Under the pieces are notes generated by a model that saw only the letters and a program-made list of their open reading frames with translations, was not told the origin of the DNA and made no database searches. Position numbers and translations under genes: made by a program. Source: Micromonospora sp. CB01531 (GTDB lineage Bacteria; Actinomycetota; Actinomycetes; Mycobacteriales; Micromonosporaceae). From it: DNA of 64,000 nt. Shown here one piece after another: positions 33,250-42,621 of the stretch; the stretch's first letter is position 1, and every line of letters starts with the position of its first letter. The stretch spans positions 41,983 to 105,982 of the forward strand of contig NZ_LWLS01000067.1 in assembly GCF_001905095.1 (NCBI RefSeq), given 5' to 3'.

Positions 33250-34179
33250 ATGGAACTGCGGATCTTCACCGAACCCCAGCAGGGCGCCAGCTACGACCAG
33301 CTGCTCGCCGTGGCCCGCTGCGCGGAGGAGACGGGCTTCGGCGCGTTCTTCCGCTCCGACCACTACCTGAAGATGGGCTCGGTGACCGGCGAGCCGGGTC
33401 CGACGGACGCTTGGACCACGCTCGCCGGCCTGGCCCGGGACACCACCCGGATCCGGCTCGGCACGCTGATGACCGCGGCCACCTTCCGGCTCCCCGGCCC
33501 GCTCGCCATCACCGTGGCGCAGGTCGACCAGATGAGCGGCGGCCGAGTCGAGCTGGGCATCGGCACCGGCTGGTACGCCGACGAGCACACCGCCTACGGC
33601 ATCCCGTTCCCGCCGCTCGGGGAGCGCTTCGACCGGCTGGAGGAGCAGCTCGCCGTCATCACCGGGCTCTGGGAGACCCCGGCCGGTCGGACCTTCGACC
33701 ACCCCGGCAAGTACTACCCAGTGAGCGACTCGCCCGCGCTGCCCAAGCCGGTGCAGCAGCCACGGCCGCCCATCCTGCTCGGCGGGAAGGGGCCGAAGCG
33801 CACGCCCCGCCTCGCCGCCCGGTACGCCGACGAGTTCAACCTGCCGTTCGCCGCGCTCGAGGACTCGGCGGCCCAGTTCGAGCGGGTGCGGGACGCCTGC
33901 GCCGAGGTCGACCGGGACCCGTCCACCATGGTCTGGTCCAACGCCCTGGTGCTCTGCTGCGGGCGGGACGAGGCGGAGGTGGCCCGGCGGGCCGCGGCGA
34001 TCGGCCGGGAGCCCGCCGAGTTGCGCGAGAACGGCCTCGCCGGCACGCCCGCCGAGATCGTCGACAAGCTCGGCCGGTACGCCAGGATCGGCAGCCAGCG
34101 GGCCTACCTCCAGGTGCTCGACCTGACCGACCTGGACCACCTGGAGCTGGTCGCCGCCGAGGTCATGCCGCAGCTCTGA
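33250..34179 (+). CDS. LLM class F420-dependent oxidoreductase
   Basis: A 309-residue luciferase-like TIM barrel of the F420-dependent group. Landmarks are FFRSDHYLKM near strand 2, RIRLGTLMTAATFR, DQMSGGRVELGIGTGWYADE and PPILLGGKGPKRT. F420 is the deazaflavin cofactor of actinobacteria and is used for hydride transfer to many small molecules. A -10-like TATGCT (33238-33243) ends 6 bases before the ATG, so the transcript may be leaderless. It stands alone on the plus strand. Substrate unknown; several F420 oxidoreductases act in natural-product or xenobiotic reduction. Confidence 0.92.
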   Translation: MELRIFTEPQQGASYDQLLAVARCAEETGFGAFFRSDHYLKMGSVTGEPGPTDAWTTLAGLARDTTRIRLGTLMTAATFRLPGPLAITVAQVDQMSGGRVELGIGTGWYADEHTAYGIPFPPLGERFDRLEEQLAVITGLWETPAGRTFDHPGKYYPVSDSPALPKPVQQPRPPILLGGKGPKRTPRLAARYADEFNLPFAALEDSAAQFERVRDACAEVDRDPSTMVWSNALVLCCGRDEAEVARRAAAIGREPAELRENGLAGTPAEIVDKLGRYARIGSQRAYLQVLDLTDLDHLELVAAEVMPQL

Positions 34180-34481
34180 CGATCGACCACGCCCGCCCGG
34201 CGGCCGTTCGAGGCGCCGGACCGGGCCCCGGCGGCTCCGGCTCGGGCTCCGGGATCGGCGCCGGCACCGGATGCCCGGTCGGTGCGGCGCCGACCGGGCC
34301 GGGGCCCACGCCGGTCGGGTCGAGCTCCTCCTCGGCCGGGCGCACAGCCGGGCGGCGGGTGGGGGCCGGGTCGCGGTGGCTGGTCACCGGCACCGGGTTC
34401 CCCGTCCGGGCCGAATCAACCGCGCCTTGACAGGTGGGCGGAAAATGCACCCGGACGACGGCGTCGGATCGGGGGTACGAC
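34180..34481. other. Gap of about 300 bases without a gene
   Basis: The first two-thirds is extremely G/C-rich with tandem GGCTCCGG-like units and reads as no recognisable protein in any frame. A good -35 hexamer TTGACA lies at 34427-34432, and the DivIVA-like gene begins at 34482, so its promoter is probably here. I see nothing else. Confidence 0.6.
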
Positions 34482-35207
34482 ATGGAACTGCACCGCAGCC
34501 GGGGGACACTGCCGCTGGCCATCGTCTGCGTGTTCGGCGGGGTGATGGTGCTCGTCGCCGGCGAGGGCTGGCTGCTGCGGACGCTGGTGGCACTCGGGGT
34601 CGTCGTGGTCGGCGGCGCGGCGCTGGTCGGCGCGGTGCGGCCGTTCCGCTTCGTCATCGGGCCGGACGGGCTGGACGTGCGCCGCCCGGGCCTGCGCGGG
34701 ACGTACCGCTGGGAGTACTTCGACGCGCTCGCCCTCGACGACCGGGGGAGGCTGGTCGGGGTGCCCGCCGTCGGCCTCGGCCTGCGGACCACCGCGCGGC
34801 ACCCGCGTGACGGGCGGCCCGCCGTCGAGCTCCTCCACCTCACCCAGGTACGCGAGAGCCCGGACGAGGTCGCGGCGGCGCTGACCCGGTACTCCGGTGG
34901 CCGGTTCACCGACGCCCGCCCCCCGGTGGCCACCCAGCTCCCCGGGACGGAGATCGCGTTCACCGTCGCCCTGCGCGGCTACGGGACGGCGCAGGTCGAC
35001 GAGCTGGTGGGCCGCGCCCAGGACGCGCTGGCCCGGGGCGGCCCGGCCGAGCGGCGGGCCGTCCGCGCGGAGATCGAGCAGGCCCGAGCCGCCGGTATCC
35101 CGGTCGGGCTGCGCGGGTACGACATGGGCCAGGTCGACGCCGCGCTCGCCGCGCTCCACACCGCCCTCGCCGAGGAACCCACCACCGACCGGGAGACCAC
35201 CGCGTGA
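34482..35207 (+). CDS. Membrane protein with two DivIVA-like motifs
   Basis: A 241-residue protein. Two N-terminal helices (LPLAIVCVFGGVMVLVAGEG, ALGVVVVGGAALVGAV) are followed by a PH-like beta domain (about 60-150: FVIGPDGLDVRRPGLRGTYR). The C-terminus contains two copies of the DivIVA-like pattern: LRGYGTAQVDELVGRAQDAL and LRGYDMGQVDAALAALHTAL. DivIVA-type motifs bind curved membrane or polar cell-division scaffolds in actinobacteria. The stop codon overlaps the next start (GTGA), so it is translationally coupled to the alditol-oxidase-like gene. A role in septum or pole localisation is inferred from the motifs only. Confidence 0.8.
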   Translation: MELHRSRGTLPLAIVCVFGGVMVLVAGEGWLLRTLVALGVVVVGGAALVGAVRPFRFVIGPDGLDVRRPGLRGTYRWEYFDALALDDRGRLVGVPAVGLGLRTTARHPRDGRPAVELLHLTQVRESPDEVAAALTRYSGGRFTDARPPVATQLPGTEIAFTVALRGYGTAQVDELVGRAQDALARGGPAERRAVRAEIEQARAAGIPVGLRGYDMGQVDAALAALHTALAEEPTTDRETTA

Positions 35208-36436
35208 CCGACGCCGGCCGCAACTGGGCGGGCAACGTGCGGTACGCCGCCCGGGCCCGCCACCGGCCGTCCAGCCTGGACGAACTGCGCCGGCTGGTGG
35301 CCGGTGCCGACCGGGTGCGGGCGGTGGGCACCGGGCACACGTTCAACCGGCTCGGGGACACCACGGGCGAGTTGGTCTCGCTGGCCGGGCTGCCGCCCAC
35401 CGTCGTGCTGGACCGCGACCGCGGCACGGTCACCGTCCCCGCCGGCCTGCGCTACGGCGACCTCGCCACCCGCCTGCACGCCAAGGGGTACGCGTTGGCC
35501 AACCTCGCCTCGCTGCCGCACATCTCGGTGGCCGGAGCGGTCGCCACCGCCACCCACGGCTCGGGTGCCGCCCATGGCAACCTCGCCACCGCCGTGGCCG
35601 CCCTGGAACTGGTCACCGCCGACGGTGACCTGCTCACCGTGGACCGCGCGGACCCGAGGTTCGCCGGGATGGTGGTCAACCTCGGCGCGCTGGGCGTGGT
35701 CACCCGGCTCACCCTGGACGTGGTGCCCGCCTTCCAGATCCGCCAGTACGTCCGGCTCGGCCTGCCCCGCGCGGCGCTCGACGCCGCCTGCGACGCGGCG
35801 TACAGCGTGAGCGTGTTCACCGGCTGGCGCTCGTCCCGCCTGGACCAGGTGTGGCTCAAACAGCGGGCCGACGCGCCGCCACCCCCGGCGGACTGGCTGG
35901 ACACCGTCGCCGCCGACGCGCCCTGCCACCCGGTGCCCGGCATGCCGGCGGAGCACTGCACCGCCCAGTTCGGCGCGCCCGGACCGTGGCACGAGCGGCT
36001 GCCGCACTTCCGGCTCGGCTTCACCCCGAGCAGCGGTGACGAACTCCAGTCGGAGTGGCACCTGCCCCGCTCCTCGGCCGCCGCGGCGCTCGCCGCGCTC
36101 GGCCCGGCCGCCGAGCGGATCGCCGCCGTGCTCCAGGTCTGCGAGCTTCGTACGGTCGCCGCGGACGGGTTGTGGCTCAGCCCGAACCACGACCGGGACA
36201 GCCTAGCGATCCACTTCACCTGGATCGGTGACGCGGCGCGGGTGGCCCCGGTGCTCGCCGAGGTGGAGGAGCGGCTGGTGCCCTTCGCCCCGCGCCCGCA
36301 CTGGGGCAAGCTCTTCGTCCGGAACCCGGCCGCCACGTACCCCAGGTACGACGACTTTCGTGCCCTGCTGGCCGACCTCGACCCGGCCGGGAAGTTCCGC
36401 ACCGACGAGCTCGACCGTTACTTCCCCCGCGGCTAG
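35204..36436 (+). CDS. FAD-linked alditol/aldonolactone oxidase-like protein
   Basis: A 410-residue flavoenzyme of the VAO/PCMH fold, close in size and pattern to actinobacterial alditol oxidase (AldO) and L-gulonolactone/D-arabinono-lactone oxidases. The FAD-binding domain has VGTGHTFNRLGDTTG, where the His is placed like the covalent flavin ligand of AldO, and HISVAGAVATATHGSG. The C-terminal ALO domain carries RPHWGKLFV near its end. It would oxidise polyols or lactones with oxygen, giving hydrogen peroxide. There is no signal peptide. GTG 35204 overlaps the preceding stop. Confidence 0.88.
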   Translation: MTDAGRNWAGNVRYAARARHRPSSLDELRRLVAGADRVRAVGTGHTFNRLGDTTGELVSLAGLPPTVVLDRDRGTVTVPAGLRYGDLATRLHAKGYALANLASLPHISVAGAVATATHGSGAAHGNLATAVAALELVTADGDLLTVDRADPRFAGMVVNLGALGVVTRLTLDVVPAFQIRQYVRLGLPRAALDAACDAAYSVSVFTGWRSSRLDQVWLKQRADAPPPPADWLDTVAADAPCHPVPGMPAEHCTAQFGAPGPWHERLPHFRLGFTPSSGDELQSEWHLPRSSAAAALAALGPAAERIAAVLQVCELRTVAADGLWLSPNHDRDSLAIHFTWIGDAARVAPVLAEVEERLVPFAPRPHWGKLFVRNPAATYPRYDDFRALLADLDPAGKFRTDELDRYFPRG

Positions 36437-36539
36437 GCGGCGGCAGGACCCGCCGCGGTGGGCGTTCGGGCCGCCACCTTCGCGCTTTCACAGCACATCT
36501 TCGACACCGTCGAGCTTGCCCGCCGGGGCGTGTCCAGTT

Positions 36540-36571
36540 GGCGACATGTCGCCTCTGTGGCACCTGGCACC
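36540..36571 (+). promoter_or_regulatory. Palindrome and tandem repeat upstream of the S8 peptidase
   Basis: GGCGACATGTCGCC (36540-36553) is a perfect 14-base palindrome about 100 bases before the peptidase start. It is followed by the heptamer TGGCACC twice in tandem (36558-36571). No clear terminator separates this from the oxidase upstream. A role as an operator for the peptidase gene is inferred from position. Confidence 0.5.
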
Positions 36572-36653
36572 TAGTGACCACCATCGTGTCGGCAATCAGA
36601 CTCCGGTGGTGTCAACAGTGGTTGCCAGCTTCGCTGAGCAAAGGAGTAACACG

Positions 36654-39600
36654 ATGAACCGGCTCATACGCTGGACGGCCATGGCGGCGGTCGGCGTCCT
36701 GGCGGTGGGCGTTCCCGCCGAGGCAGCGCCACCGCCCCCGGCAGAAGCTAGCGGAGCCGCCGCGACCGCCAGCCCGTCCCGGGTCACTCTGATAACGGGC
36801 GACGTGGTGGAGTTGGTCGAGGCCTCGCCCGGCAGGTACGCCGCCTCCGTCCGGCCGGCGCCGGGCCGGGAAGCGATCACCTTCCACACCCTGGAAGTCG
36901 ACGGCGGCCTGCGTGTACTGCCCAGCGACGTCGTGCCGTACGTGTCCACCGGTGTTCTCGACGGCGACCTGTTCGACGTACAGGAGCTCATCGAGCAGGG
37001 CTACGGGGACGAGGCGGCACCAAACCTGCCACTGATCATTCGCTACCAGGAGACCGGCCGGCAGACGATAGCCGGGGCACGGAGTGTCTCCAGGCTGGAC
37101 AGCATCGGCGCCGCTGCGATCGTCGAGGACAAGGACGGGCTGACCGGGTTCTGGCGGGCAGCGGCCGGCAGCAGCCCAGGCGTCCGATCGCTCGGCGTGG
37201 ACACGCCGCAGCTGGGGTCCGGCATCGCGCAGATCTGGCTCGACGGGCGGGTGAAGCCAACCCTCGACCGTAGCGTGCCGCAGATCGGCGCTCCGGCAGC
37301 GTGGGCGTCGGGGTACGACGGCGACGGTGTCACGGTGGCGGTACTGGACACCGGCATCGACGCGGCACACCCCGACGTCGCTGGAAAGATCAGCGCGACG
37401 AGAAACTTCTCCAACAGCGCCACGACCGCCGACAAGTTCGGACACGGCACGCACGTTGCCAGCACGATCGCCGGCACCGGCGCCGCCTCGGACGGCCGAC
37501 GCAAGGGCGTCGCACCCGGGGCGAACCTGCTCATCGGCAAGGTGCTGAACGACAGTGGCTCCGGCAACGAGTCGTGGATCATCGCCGGAATGGAGTGGGC
37601 GGTGAGTTCCGGAGCCGACGTGGTCAACATGAGCCTTGGCGGAAGTGCTACCGATGGCACCGACCCGTTGAGCGAGGCGGTCAACCGGCTCACCGCGAGC
37701 AGCGGCACCCTCTTCGTCGTCTCGGCTGGTAACGAGGGGGAGGAGTCGACCGTGGGCACTCCGGGTGCGGCCGACGCTGCGCTCACTGTCGGTGCGGTGG
37801 ACCGCGACGAGAGTCTCGCGAGTTTCTCCAGCCGAGGTCCGCGGTTGGGTGATTATGCGGTGAAGCCGGAAATCACCGCACCGGGTGTCGGGATCGTCGC
37901 GGCGCGGGCCGCCGGTACCGCGATGGGAACGCCGGTCGACGCGTACTACACCGCGGCGTCCGGCACGTCGATGGCTGCGCCGCACGTGGCCGGCGCGGCG
38001 GCGATCCTCGCCCAGCGCCACCCCGACTGGAACGCCGCGCAACTCAAGGACGCGCTGGTGAGCACGGCCCGCACCAATCCTGCCCTGACGGTGCACCAGC
38101 AGGGCGCCGGCCGGGTCGACGTGGCACGGGCGACTGCCCAGCAGGTCCACGCGACCGGAGTGCTCAACTTCGGGGTGCACACCGACACCACGCCGGCCGA
38201 GGCGCCGATCACCCGGCAGGTCTCCGTCACCAATACCGGGGACAGCGCGGTGACGCTGTCGCTCGCCGCACGCCTGGAGAACCTCGACTCCCACGCCGCG
38301 GACCAGGACGCTGTCGCGCTCGGCGCCGACCAGATCGTCGTGCCCGCAGGCACGAGCCGGCAGGTGCCGGTCACGATCGACCCGGCCAAGCTCACCCGTG
38401 GACGGCACGGCGGTTGGCTCACGGCCAACGGCGCTGACGGGGCGCTGACCACCACTGCCCTGGCGGTGACCCTTGATGGCCCCAAGCACACCGTGACCCT
38501 GCACGGGGTGGACCGCAGCGGCGCGGACACGAGCGTGTCCGTGGTCGCCCTGCACGGTGCCGACCCGCGCTCGGACGTGGTGAAGTGGATTCAAAAGGGC
38601 AAGCCCCTGACCGTCGAGGTCGAGGAGGGCAACTACCTGCTGCACGGCCTGATCTCGGACGGTGGGCCACTTGACTCACAGGCCACCCTGATCACCGACC
38701 CCCAGCTGAAGGTCACCCGGGACCTCGAGGTGGTCATCGACGCCCGCAAGGGGACCCCGATCACCATCGAGACACCGAAACCCGCCGAGCAGCAGGCGGT
38801 GCTGAGCTACTACGTACACCGCACCTTCGGTAACGGCCGGAGCATCAGCCACGGGGTCATGCATTTCAGCACTGTGCAGCAGGTCAACGTGACGCCCACC
38901 GACCCCGTCACCGACGGAGACTACGAGTTCGCCTCCCGGTGGCAACTCGTCGCGCCCATGGTGAGCGCCCACGTGTCCGGCGTGTCCGGGCCGCTCGACA
39001 TCAACCTGCTGCACCGCTCACCGGCCTTCGACGGGGTACGCAACTTCCCGCTCGTCTGGGCCGGCACCGGCACCGAAGCGGAGTTGACCGCAGCGGGCGT
39101 ACGCGGAGCCGCGGTGCTCATGGACAGTGCGAAGGGCCGTTCCGAGAGCACCCAGGTGGCTGCCGCGGCAGCGGCCGGAGCCGCGGCCGCGCTGATCGTG
39201 CGGCCGGCCACGCAATCCGCATGGACGGTGTGGCGCCCGATCGCCACCCGGGAGCCGATCCCGGCGATGGTGGTCGCCAACGACGACGGCCAGCGCCTAA
39301 AGGCCGCCGCCACGACGGGAAAGCCGATGCTCAGCCTCACCCTCACCGTGTCCAGTCCGTACCTCTACGACGTGTTCCATGTCGAGCGGGGCCGGATCCC
39401 TTCGCAGGTCGTCCACAAGGTGACCGCGGAGAACTCGGCGCGGATCATCACCAGGTACGCCAACACCGGCGGGGATGAGTGGGCCAAGGAGCAGCGCTTC
39501 GGCTGGCGCCCCTGGCAGACGTACTCGTGGAACGACACCCAGCGCATGGTGCGCACGGGCGGGGAGCGCGAGGAGTGGGTTTCCGCCGGTGACTCGGTGT

Positions 39601-40388
39601 GGCAGCACCGGGTGGCGCACTACTACACCTGGGACGAGATGAATCCGCTCGGCCTCGGGATGCGGGACGCTCCGCGCAGCTACCAGGGCGACAGCCGGCT
39701 CCGCGAGGACTGGTTCACCCCGGTGGTGCGTCCGGCGGCGCCCCGCGGTGTCGCGGGCCTGGTGTCGACCCGCCGTGGCGACATCCTGGCCCTGCGGGTA
39801 CCGGAATTCGTCGACGCCGCCGGCCACTACACGCTGTCGGGCGGCGGCGGTGAGCGCGACCTGGTGTCGGCACGACTGTCGCGCGACGGCGCCGTGCTCG
39901 CCGAGTTGCCCGATGCGCGGCGGGATGTGCCGACGGTGGCCGCCGACGCCTCATATCGGCTGGAGTTGACCACCGAGCGGGCGTCCAAGGAGTGGCAGTG
40001 GGCGACGCGCACGCAGACGGCGTGGGACTTCCGGTCCGGGCGCCCGGACGGTGACCCGGAAGAACCGCGGCCACTGCCGCTGCTGCAACTCGACTACACC
40101 GTTCCGGCCGACCTGGCCGGAACGGTGCCCGGGGACCACCCGCACAACATCGGTATCGCGCTGCGCAACCAGGACGGGTTGGCGGCTCCGGCCGGGGGCA
40201 GCGTCGGGGTCGAGGTGTCGTTCGACGAAGGGGCGACGTGGCGCTCGGTGAAGGTCGCGGGCGAGGACGGCGTCTTCCACGCGCTCGTGCCGCCGGGCAC
40301 CGGCACGGTCTCGCTGCGGGTGCACGGCGCTGACGCCGACGGGAACGAGGTCACCCAGACGATCCTGCGAGCGTACGGGCTGCGCTGA
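36654..40388 (+). CDS. Large secreted S8 (subtilisin-like) serine peptidase
   Basis: A 1244-residue exported subtilase starting at ATG 36654 behind AAAGGAG. Signal peptide about 1-28 (ending near AEA). A propeptide of about 190 residues leads to the catalytic domain (about 215-480) with the triad: Asp in VAVLDTGIDAAHP, His in GHGTHVASTIAG, Ser in SGTSMAAPHVAGAAA. The oxyanion Asn is in VVSAGNEGE. A long beta-rich C-terminal region follows, including a PA-like segment near 815-870 (GAAVLMDSAKGRSEST). The length and domain plan match the large extracellular subtilases of Streptomyces and Micromonospora. It probably degrades environmental protein. It ends at a strong terminator. Confidence 0.93.
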   Translation: MNRLIRWTAMAAVGVLAVGVPAEAAPPPPAEASGAAATASPSRVTLITGDVVELVEASPGRYAASVRPAPGREAITFHTLEVDGGLRVLPSDVVPYVSTGVLDGDLFDVQELIEQGYGDEAAPNLPLIIRYQETGRQTIAGARSVSRLDSIGAAAIVEDKDGLTGFWRAAAGSSPGVRSLGVDTPQLGSGIAQIWLDGRVKPTLDRSVPQIGAPAAWASGYDGDGVTVAVLDTGIDAAHPDVAGKISATRNFSNSATTADKFGHGTHVASTIAGTGAASDGRRKGVAPGANLLIGKVLNDSGSGNESWIIAGMEWAVSSGADVVNMSLGGSATDGTDPLSEAVNRLTASSGTLFVVSAGNEGEESTVGTPGAADAALTVGAVDRDESLASFSSRGPRLGDYAVKPEITAPGVGIVAARAAGTAMGTPVDAYYTAASGTSMAAPHVAGAAAILAQRHPDWNAAQLKDALVSTARTNPALTVHQQGAGRVDVARATAQQVHATGVLNFGVHTDTTPAEAPITRQVSVTNTGDSAVTLSLAARLENLDSHAADQDAVALGADQIVVPAGTSRQVPVTIDPAKLTRGRHGGWLTANGADGALTTTALAVTLDGPKHTVTLHGVDRSGADTSVSVVALHGADPRSDVVKWIQKGKPLTVEVEEGNYLLHGLISDGGPLDSQATLITDPQLKVTRDLEVVIDARKGTPITIETPKPAEQQAVLSYYVHRTFGNGRSISHGVMHFSTVQQVNVTPTDPVTDGDYEFASRWQLVAPMVSAHVSGVSGPLDINLLHRSPAFDGVRNFPLVWAGTGTEAELTAAGVRGAAVLMDSAKGRSESTQVAAAAAAGAAAALIVRPATQSAWTVWRPIATREPIPAMVVANDDGQRLKAAATTGKPMLSLTLTVSSPYLYDVFHVERGRIPSQVVHKVTAENSARIITRYANTGGDEWAKEQRFGWRPWQTYSWNDTQRMVRTGGEREEWVSAGDSVWQHRVAHYYTWDEMNPLGLGMRDAPRSYQGDSRLREDWFTPVVRPAAPRGVAGLVSTRRGDILALRVPEFVDAAGHYTLSGGGGERDLVSARLSRDGAVLAELPDARRDVPTVAADASYRLELTTERASKEWQWATRTQTAWDFRSGRPDGDPEEPRPLPLLQLDYTVPADLAGTVPGDHPHNIGIALRNQDGLAAPAGGSVGVEVSFDEGATWRSVKVAGEDGVFHALVPPGTGTVSLRVHGADADGNEVTQTILRAYGLR

Positions 40389-40392
40389 CCGC

Positions 40393-40435
40393 GGGTTGAT
40401 CAGGGCGTCCGGCACGTCGACGCCCTGATCAACCC
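40393..40435. terminator. Strong hairpin terminator
   Basis: A perfect 17-base stem (GGGTTGATCAGGGCGTC and complement) with a 9-base loop, just past the S8 peptidase stop and before the end of the convergent M50 gene. Confidence 0.85.
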
Positions 40436-40507
40436 CGGGCGACAGGGGCTCGTCCACACCGGGGCGGTACGAAGGGCAGCGGTGGGAGTGCTGTCCGGGG
40501 ATCCTGC

Positions 40508-41653
40508 TCAGCTGCCGCGGCCGCCGGTCATCTGTTCGCGCATGCTGCCGCGCTGCACGGCCCGGCTGATGTCGCTGGGCGAGACGATGCCGACCAGCCG
40601 CTGGTCGGACACCACCAGCGCCCGGCCGTCGGCGCACTGACTGAGCCGGGGGAGCAGCTCGGTGAGCTGCTCGTCCGGGGAGGCGAGCACCAGTTCCCCG
40701 GCCCGGCAGGACACCTCGCCCAGGGTGGTCGACTCTCGACGGTCGGCCGGGATGCCCCGGACCCGGTCGAGGGTCACCAGGCCGACCGGGTGGCCGTCCT
40801 CGGTCAGCGGCAGCGCCGAGTGCCGGTACGCGAAGAGGTAGTGGTCCACGAAGTCCGCGACGGTCATCTCCCCGGAGGCGGTCTGCGGCTGCGGGGTCAT
40901 CACGTCGGCGACGCGTACCCCGCGCAGGGCACTGCCCATCCGGGCCTGGCGCTCCTCCGCTCCGGCGGCCCCGATCAGGAACCAGCCGATCAGCGCCAGC
41001 CAGAGCCCGCCCACCCCGGCGCCCCTGAAGAACTGCCAGATCCCGACGGCGATCAGCACGATGCCGAGCCCCCAGCCGGCCCGGGCGGCCACCACCGACG
41101 CCTTCGTCCGGTCGCCGGTGGCCCGCCACACCACCGCACGCAACAGCCGTCCGCCGTCCAGTGGCGCGGCCGGCAGCACGTTGAAGATCGCCAGCAGCAC
41201 GTTGATGCCGGCCAGCCAGGACAGCGCGCCGACCAGCAGGCCGCGCCCGGTGGCGAGCGAGACGAGTAGTGCGATCACCCCGAAGAAGATGCCGATCAGC
41301 AGGCTGACCAGCGGCCCGATCCCGGCGATCCGCAGTTCGGCACCGGGGTCCCGGGCCTCGCCCTTCAGCTTGGACACCCCGCCGAAGAGCCAGAGCGTGA
41401 TGTCCTCGACCTCGATCCCGTTGCGCTTGGCGATCACCGCGTGGGCGACCTCGTGCGCGAGCAGGCCGAGGAAGAAGACCACCGCCGCGGCCAGCCCCGC
41501 CAGCCAGTACGCGAAGGCCGAATGGCCGGGGTAGGAGCGCGGGAACAGACTGGCCGACAGCGCCCAGGCAATCAGCACGAAGATGACCAGGACGCTCCAG
41601 TTGACCCCGATCGGTACGCCCGCGACCCGGCCAAGCCGGAAGCTCGCCCTCAT
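40508..41653 (-). CDS. M50 (site-2 protease) family metalloprotease with CBS domains
   Basis: A 381-residue membrane zinc protease. The catalytic HExxH reads LLAHEVAHAV and the second zinc-ligand motif is NVLPAAPLDGGRLLRA. About six membrane helices span residues 1-225. A C-terminal CBS pair follows (about 240-375: VADVMTPQPQTASGEMTV, LVVSDQRLVGIVSPSDI), as in the archaeal/mycobacterial S2P-CBS group (Rv2625c type). These proteases cut transmembrane substrates, and the CBS pair may bind adenine nucleotides. ATG 41653 is chosen; an in-frame GTG at 41662 exists. The gene is monocistronic; the substrate is unknown. Confidence 0.92.
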   Translation of the reverse strand: MRASFRLGRVAGVPIGVNWSVLVIFVLIAWALSASLFPRSYPGHSAFAYWLAGLAAAVVFFLGLLAHEVAHAVIAKRNGIEVEDITLWLFGGVSKLKGEARDPGAELRIAGIGPLVSLLIGIFFGVIALLVSLATGRGLLVGALSWLAGINVLLAIFNVLPAAPLDGGRLLRAVVWRATGDRTKASVVAARAGWGLGIVLIAVGIWQFFRGAGVGGLWLALIGWFLIGAAGAEERQARMGSALRGVRVADVMTPQPQTASGEMTVADFVDHYLFAYRHSALPLTEDGHPVGLVTLDRVRGIPADRRESTTLGEVSCRAGELVLASPDEQLTELLPRLSQCADGRALVVSDQRLVGIVSPSDISRAVQRGSMREQMTGGRGS

Positions 41654-41716
41654 GACTCGCACATACCCCTGACGAGGGCACCTATGCCAGCAGGGGACGT
41701 CCCGAGGTTGTTGAAC

Positions 41717-42565
41717 TCAGTGCGGGGGAGCCTCGCTGACCACGGTCGGCGAGAACTCGTTGGCCGCCTCGACCGCCCATTCCAGCGCGTAGTCGGCCTC
41801 CTCCTCCCAGCCCGGCTCGCCGCCGACGAAGTGCGACCGGTGGGGGTTGCAGCGGAACCCGGTGAGCGCGGTCGAGCTCCGGTAGAGGTTGACGTTGGCG
41901 ACCACCACCGAGGGCGGCACCACGTGGTCGGCGCCCCCGGCCGTCAACAGCAGCGGGGCGCGTTCGTCCCGCTTCTTGTCCACCTCGGTGGCCGCGTCCG
42001 GGTCCAGGTTGGCGAACGCCGCCTCGAACAGGACGCGGCCGGCGCCGGGTACGGCGTACCGCTCCCAGGCCGCGTCGGACTGCTGTGGGCTCAGCGTGTT
42101 GCCGAAGGCGAACCGGAAGTCCTCCTTGGTGAACGGCACCGCGCGGTTTCGGTTCGCCGGGCTCCCCAGGATGGAGAACGCTGAGCGCAGCGTGTTGAGC
42201 GGCAGCCGCAGCACGCCCTTGACCGGGGCGGGATGGAGGGCGACCCCGGCGGCGCCGAGCTTCCGGTCGAGCAGCAGTTGCGTGATCAGGCCGCCGAACG
42301 AGTGCCCCATGATGATCGGCGGCCGGGGCTGCTCCCGAACGATCCGGGCGTAGTGCTCGGTGATGTCGGCGATCCGCTGCCCGGCGATCGGCGTCGGGTC
42401 CGCCCGCAACTCCTCGACCTCGGCCTCCATGCCGGGCCAGGCCGGCGTGAGCACCCGGAAGCCCCGCGCCCGGTACCGCTCGGCCCAGTGCTCCCAGCTG
42501 CGTGAAGTCATCCAGAGCCCGTGGATCAGCACGATCGTGTCGACCCGTCCCGTCGGTGCCGCCAT
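41717..42565 (-). CDS. Alpha/beta hydrolase
   Basis: A 282-residue alpha/beta-hydrolase. The oxyanion motif is LIHGLWMTSRSWEHW, the nucleophile elbow is IMGHSFGGLI, the acid is probably in TAGGADHVVPP and the His in NPHRSHFVGGEPG. ATG 42565 opens on a typical hydrolase N-terminus with no signal. The fold covers esterases, lipases and dehalogenases and the substrate is not evident. It lies just downstream of the TetR gene on the same strand, with 56 bases between them, so the two may be co-transcribed. Confidence 0.9.
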   Translation of the reverse strand: MAAPTGRVDTIVLIHGLWMTSRSWEHWAERYRARGFRVLTPAWPGMEAEVEELRADPTPIAGQRIADITEHYARIVREQPRPPIIMGHSFGGLITQLLLDRKLGAAGVALHPAPVKGVLRLPLNTLRSAFSILGSPANRNRAVPFTKEDFRFAFGNTLSPQQSDAAWERYAVPGAGRVLFEAAFANLDPDAATEVDKKRDERAPLLLTAGGADHVVPPSVVVANVNLYRSSTALTGFRCNPHRSHFVGGEPGWEEEADYALEWAVEAANEFSPTVVSEAPPH

Positions 42566-42621
42566 GGTGACCTCCCGGTGTCGCGGTTGCCCGGCCCGGC
42601 GGTTACCCGGCCCGGCGGCGG

